Of a stretch of 64,000 nt of DNA, positions 59,436 through 64,000 are shown one piece after another. The translations under genes were made by a program, and so were the position numbers. This stretch comes from Leptobrachium leishanense (Eukaryota > Chordata > Amphibia > Anura > Megophryidae). Under the pieces are notes generated by a model. It worked only from the letters and a program-made list of their open reading frames with translations. It was not told the origin of the DNA and made no database searches. The DNA lies in contig CM019063.1 of the NCBI GenBank assembly GCA_009667805.1, forward strand, positions 82,797,877 to 82,861,876, written 5' to 3'. The first letter of the stretch is position 1, and every line of letters starts with the position of its first letter.

Positions 59436-59849
59436 GATAGTTTTTGAATCTTCACCTTGAAAACATCACAGAAAGGAGGCCTGAATGTTGACCTAGATAT
59501 CAAGAACTGCATTTACTTTTGGTAAATTTTTGTGGTATATTTTACTATTTTTGGGCTTCGTTTATTATGCATTTTTTTTTTATTTTGTATTTTTTGTTTT
59601 GTTTCTAGTATTTATTTTTCATTTTATTTATAGTACTTATATAATTAATGAATGTTATATTTTTATTTATTCCTGTTTTTGTTCGGAAGTGAATGATGAA
59701 ACGCAGGGGACTCCTAAGATGGCGGTGGTAAGTGAGTAAAAGAATGGGGCATCGGGAGAGCGGAAATGGGAAAGTGAAAGCATGTTCCTCATTACAGAGT
59801 GGATTATTTGGATTTATAAAGATAAGGGAAGGTCAGAATAAATTGATAG

Positions 59850-59900
59850 ATCCCTGAGGAAGTCCTATTTTCTTGATGAAAGGACGAAACGCGTTGGGAC
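59850..59900 (+). ncRNA. Hammerhead-ribozyme-like motif, third family
   Basis: TCC - CTGAGGA - A - GTCC..GGAC (16-base loop) - GAAA - CGCGTT - GGGA. Stem II has 4 perfect pairs; stem I is short with one G-T pair. A (TA)n run follows at 59907-59929. Same layout as the other motifs in the window. Confidence 0.62.
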
Positions 59901-59999
59901 AATTTTATATATATATATATATATATTATGAACATACCATTTGACTCTCACTTTTTACGACATCTAAATCCCCCCACCCATGTGATCCTTAATGTCTTA

Positions 60000-60742
60000 G
60001 GGCTCTATTACATTCTTCGTGCAAAATTTTGTGCGTGCGCAAAAACGTATTAACGCAAGGGGAAAACCCTTCGAGCTGAACGTCGTATTACGATGTTCGC
60101 GCACAAAATGCGTGTTAACGTCTAACGCGAGTGACCCTGCGCGAACCCTGCGCGAGCGAAAGTTCGTGCGCGCATCCTATACTTAACATTGTGAGCGCAA
60201 ATGCGTTCGTGCGCTGGTACGAGGATGGAATTAAAATCGATGCGCAAATTTTAACGAACAACGTTTGCGCGCATAATTTTAACGTCTTTTTAAAGCTGGT
60301 GGTAACTGCAAATCTTAACGTTCTGGCCAAAACCAAATACACCAGCCCAAAAAAAAAATACAGCAATGTATAGTTACACATTCTACACATACCCAAACAA
60401 TAAAATTGAGACGTTGTGCGTCTTTTTATTCTTGCTGCAGCATATTTACTCAGATTGATTTTGACAGGCGCAAAAACTGAAAAACTGAATGGGAGACAAT
60501 TGTGGGTCTTAATTCAGATTGGCTGAATTGCGTAAAAAAACAGTCTGCCCGTCGATTTCTGCGCGCAATGTTAATGCGCGAGAGTTTTCGCGCGTATTTT
60601 TTACGCGCGACATTTTCAGACGGATGAAAAAATGCTCTCGGATCATAATACCAGCATTAATTTACACGCGTTAACGTTTAACGCTGCGCGCAAAAAAAAT
60701 GCGCTGCGTGAGCTTTTTTGCAAAAGGAATGTAATAGAGCCC
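60000..60742. mobile_element. Harbinger-type MITE
   Basis: Perfect 16-bp terminal inverted repeats GGGCTCTATTACATTC / GAATGTAATAGAGCCC with a 3-bp target duplication TTA on each side (59997-59999, 60743-60745), typical of PIF/Harbinger. The inside is rich in GCGCGAA / TTAACG motifs in both orientations; there is no transposase. The short ORFs in it are not genes. Confidence 0.88.
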
Positions 60743-60780
60743 TTAGCGTTCAATTCTAGGAACTGATCAGTAAGCTTCCA

Positions 60781-60820
60781 GACCTGAGGAAAAGAGGAAT
60801 CCTCTCGAGAGCTTGTCTTT
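60781..60820 (+). ncRNA. Degenerate hammerhead-like motif
   Basis: CTGAGGA - AAA - GAGGAATCCTC hairpin - TCGAGAGCTTGTC. The second core box is GAGA instead of GAAA, so it is not expected to be active. It probably comes from a further Penelope family. Confidence 0.35.
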
Positions 60821-61005
60821 TAAATGTAACGTTGGTCCAATAAAAAAGGTATCACTACGTACTGCTATACTCGTGATTTTTATATATATACTGCAGGGCT
60901 GGTAAGATCTGCACATGAGACATCACCGTTACCAAAACCACCCTGCAACAAAAGCTTACTTGCTTTTTTTGAGCATAAAAAATGCAGTTATATCAAATTG
61001 CTTAC

Positions 61006-61173
61006 CTAGCTGCAGCACACTGTAGTCATTTAAAATATTGTTTTTGAGACCCAGTTTCCTGAGTTTTGGGAATGTCTTGAGCTGCTTTATAACTAATGGT
61101 AACGTCTCCATTATTCCAGGTCCACTGGGAAGTGACAGCTCTTCCAACTGGACCAATGATAACAAGGACTGAG
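61006..61173 (-). CDS. NAIP: NAIP (BIRC1), penultimate coding exon: LRRs
   Basis: 168 bases, phase 1 at both ends. The acceptor TTCTACAG lies just above 61173 and the donor G/GTAAGC just below 61006. It encodes SLLSLVQLEELSLPSGPG and METLPLVIKQLKTFPKLRKL then GLKNNILNDYSVLQLA, two leucine-rich repeats in the NAIP register. The codon split across the intron (G + CA) and the join LQLA-KVARKG agree with the last exon. A length of 168 (twice 84) is what one expects for a two-repeat LRR exon of this family. No further NAIP exon was found up to 64000, so the next upstream intron is at least 2.8 kb. Confidence 0.87.
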
Positions 61174-63539
61174 CTGTAGAACATATAAAACCATCAGTGA
61201 TCGCAAGTTTTGTCAATTATGCATACGCTATGTATTTCATGGATATAATACATAGAAGAACTGCTCGATGAACGGAACATTTACCTTAATTTCTAGAATT
61301 TTTAATTAGAAGTTGACCATCACATGGACAACAATTAGCATAGGTCAACGACAGACATTGAAAAACTTTTGTTCAACTGTATAAAGGGATATTAAGAAGG
61401 AACACTTGTGAAGGGAAAAGGTAAAAATGGAAAGAGAAAGGAAGGAAAAATAAAAAAGGGAGGAAAACCCACACATGGGTCAGAAGATGTAGACAGCATA
61501 TAAACATTTTAAGTAGAAGCCAGGCAATAGGACCAGCACTGTAAATTCTTCCATGACTCACACATCCTCTGCTTTGGACACCATTTCATGCAACAAGGGT
61601 AGGCTTGGTTTCAGCCAGTTAGCAGTCACAGTTCTCCCGGCAGCCAAAGTGACTGGTGTTAAAATATCAACTTCTATGTCTCCGATTATATCTCTATTAC
61701 AGTGACCTCTGAACTGAACCACCACATGTGTATGTTGGCACCTGTTTACCCACCAAGATCCCAGCAGAAGTTATAGACTTCTCCAGTCAAAACAATTTAG
61801 CATGATTTTGCATAATTGTCTTTGTCACATGATACAGGGAAGAAACAACTGCTGCCTCCCATATTTTCTCCACGTCTTCCCCATCCAAGATCTCTCCTAA
61901 GTCTCCCTACTATCTGGCAGTGTATTATTGTGACTATGCTCTGTTAAATTTGCGCGGCTTATGGAGAGGAGGGCTGCACAAGATGTCCTCCTATGCACAC
62001 TTGCCCAATTCCAACAGAACACTGACATGGATAGGATCCCTCCTGTAACAGTCATATACGGGAGCTACCGCAGCACACTGCTGTCACTAAACCCAGTTTA
62101 GTGGAAAACAGAGGAGGGAGAAATCTCCAGCTTTAAATGACTACCACTATGGCCGATATTGATAATACCCAGCAGTATCATACCTGGCTTGCCCTTGATT
62201 CAGATATGGAGGCCTTGGGATTACACATATCTGAGGCTGCTTTGGAGACATAAACCCCACAAAGAAGGTGTCAACTGGAAACCATGTAGTTATGTTTAAC
62301 GATGTCTCTTTGCCGAAGAAATATGTGCCATAGGAATTATGTGATGACTGGTATTGGGTCATACTGACATACAGTATATTGGATTGTAAGGAGACTTAGA
62401 AAGAGTTAATACCTTTGCCTTAGAGAAAGTGCTTTCAGCAAGGCTATTCTATTACACAGCCGCTAGTACTACAGACAAGGTCAAGAAACGTATGCACATA
62501 CATTCCTGAAAAACGTCTTGTTACGTAATGAACCTTCCCCTTCTCTTGTCGTTTTAATAAAAGATGTGTGCAAGTTCCAAGCACTTGCGCAGTTTTGAAA
62601 TCACATTGTGCGTGTGTGTGTCTAATTTCTCAGTTTCTGATATCAGAAAAGGGGCCACCAGTGGGGAGACCCAAGATACCAGCGATCGCAGGGCTCAGGG
62701 TTCAAATCGTACATGTATCGACTCTTAGGAGGGTCAGGGTTCCTATGTAACAATTCGGACGATTTCCTATTGTATGAGGGAATTTCCGGAGATATTGATC
62801 CCAGCTTTGCCCTTGTGTGATTTATGTGGCTTGACACCTACCCTACTACTTAAAAATACATTCCCGTAATCGTTGATTGTATCAATATATATGTTCATAG
62901 CACTTTCTGTAAGTGCACAGATATGTGGTGCAAGTAGACAGTGATTGAGATCCCAAGGGCTGAAATATGCGCAATATCCTGAAAACCATACTAGCTTCTA
63001 AATTTATTTCTGTTGCACAAATCAGAACAAACAGAGCACAAGTGAATAATATAGTTGCAAAATAGAAGTGTAAAGTGCATGGGACTTTAAATTAATGCTC
63101 AATTTCTCCACAGACAAAATTCATTTTTGAGACCTATTTGTTTTTAAAATTTAATGATGTGGTGAAAAGAGCGTAGTGCTTACATTGAACATTATGTGCA
63201 ATATCTTTCAAAAAGATTCCAGCACAACCATTCATTTTTACAAAACAAATCAGCACAAATATAGCATTAACCAACCTGACCATTTCAGGTATTTTTGTTG
63301 TTATATGGGAGCACAGTGACCTTTATTATATTGTTAATAACTCAAAATCTAAGGGAGATAGAACAGAGATTTAAGGCACAAAGAAGAAGAGGACATGGGG
63401 TTTATTGAGAACCCACACAACGCACATGCAGTGCACAACAGTGCGTCATCGTAGGACGACCACTACACCTCCCCACATGTACTGGGTAAAAGAGACCGTG
63501 GGCAGCTCAGCATGTGTAATACGGATAATTCTTTTAATG
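61174..63539 (-). other. NAIP: NAIP intron, unclassified repeats
   Basis: No exon recognised. 61560-62150 looks like old LINE or DNA-transposon sequence without readable motifs. 62385-62700 has an AATAAA (62560) and a GCCACCAGTGGGGAGACCC block that could be an LTR end, unproven. Confidence 0.35.
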
Positions 63540-63673
63540 CTGGGATCTCAAACACTGACCCTTCAAATGTTTCTGGACTACACCTCCCATGATTCTCTGG
63601 CCATTTATTGCACTCAAAGAATACTTGGAATTGTAGGCAATAAATATCTGGGGGCCAGAGTTTGAAAACCCTG
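63540..63673. mobile_element. Probable short hAT-type MITE
   Basis: Left CTGGGATCTCAAACACTG and right (read inward) CAGGGTTTTCAAACTCTG are inverted copies, with imperfect 8-bp flanks TTTTAATG / CTTTAATA. The interior CTCCCATGATTCTCTGGC is a common motif of such MITEs. Confidence 0.6.
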
Positions 63674-64000
63674 CTTTAATAAATCAGTGGGCGGACAAAA
63701 CAGAACAGTGACATTTCAACCACTAAATATAGGAGAGGGTAGAATAGGTAGTCTCGGCATGATGTTCATTTTAGTATTCACAATCTTACTAAACTTATGA
63801 ATCTTTATGCTGAAGAACCAGTTTTTTTGTAAGGTATTTGGACTTGTCAGTAACAGCATTTACACATACCCTTACACTCGGGTTACGCGGCCACTAACTT
63901 CACTCGAGAGACACTTTTGTTTTGAGGAAGGATGAGATATATTTCTGTTTTGCTAAGGTCTGCAGTATTTACGCATGTGCATCCCTTATATCGTGATTGT

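Larger units (their letters stand above)
54367..61005 (-). other. NAIP: Last intron of NAIP
   Basis: 6.6 kb between donor G/GTAAGC (61005 downward) and the acceptor at 54367. It is filled with a LINE fragment, a possible LTR, a second Penelope family, DNA-transposon copies and a Harbinger-type MITE, described separately. Confidence 0.8.

Noticed and set aside
62147..62362. Minus-strand 71-codon frame as a further NAIP exon
   Set aside because: No LRR pattern, and no acceptor/donor in the phase 1 register of the neighbouring exons.

Overview
This window looks like transposon-dense DNA from a vertebrate, most probably a frog (Anura). The evidence is the repeat mix: CR1 and L2-like LINEs, including a CR1 ending in (TTCTATGT)n; Penelope-like elements with hammerhead ribozymes; ZBED-type hAT, Tc1/mariner, Harbinger and TTAA-site DNA transposons; and a Gmr1-like Gypsy element. 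Spliced vertebrate exons are also present. The sequence alone does not give the species. The only clearly recognisable host gene is the 3' end of NAIP (BIRC1), on the minus strand. Its last coding exon is at 54002-54366 and the exon before it at 61006-61173, with matching phases and splice sites. A second possible host-type gene is a coiled-coil ORF at 10908-11441 (minus), with an upstream TATA box.

Layout. 1-11.6 kb holds small DNA-transposon fragments, a minisatellite, a decayed tRNA-Asp copy, a 5'-truncated CR1, and a 1.8-kb non-autonomous hAT element (8940-10716, TSD TTTTATAA) that carries a minisatellite and a long palindrome, followed by the coiled-coil ORF. 11.8-37.6 kb is a nest of insertions. 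A ZBED-type hAT transposase gene (from 13773) is interrupted first by a 3.6-kb LINE (14243-17832, 10-bp TSD) whose ORF starts with a 2A-like peptide. It is interrupted again by a 15.4-kb block (19558-34998, 15-bp TSD) made of two Penelope-like copies in inverted orientation, with both 3' ends outermost. That block is itself invaded by an LTR retrotransposon (24476-30537, 5-bp TSD) and by a Tc1 element (31362-32545). Removing each insertion with one TSD copy restores the reading of the host element, so the order of events can be read directly.

37.6-53.9 kb holds two L2/CR1-like LINE copies, one split by a 1.97-kb element with 4-bp TSD TGAC. It also holds a 2.0-kb hAT derivative with a minisatellite and a 255-bp palindrome, a 0.68-kb TA-flanked element with a related minisatellite, a full-length dead Tc1 element and an L1-like fragment. 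54-64 kb is the 3' part of NAIP. Its 6.6-kb last intron contains a second Penelope family, more hammerhead-like motifs and a Harbinger-type MITE with TTA target duplications.

The most unusual material is the Penelope block: paired inverted copies, hammerhead-like ribozymes whose stem III is a self-complementary hexamer, a -1 overlap between ORF1 and the RT/GIY-YIG ORF, and a conserved splice-donor-like site in the tail. Also notable are the 2A-led LINE and a minisatellite monomer shared by two unrelated transposon families.
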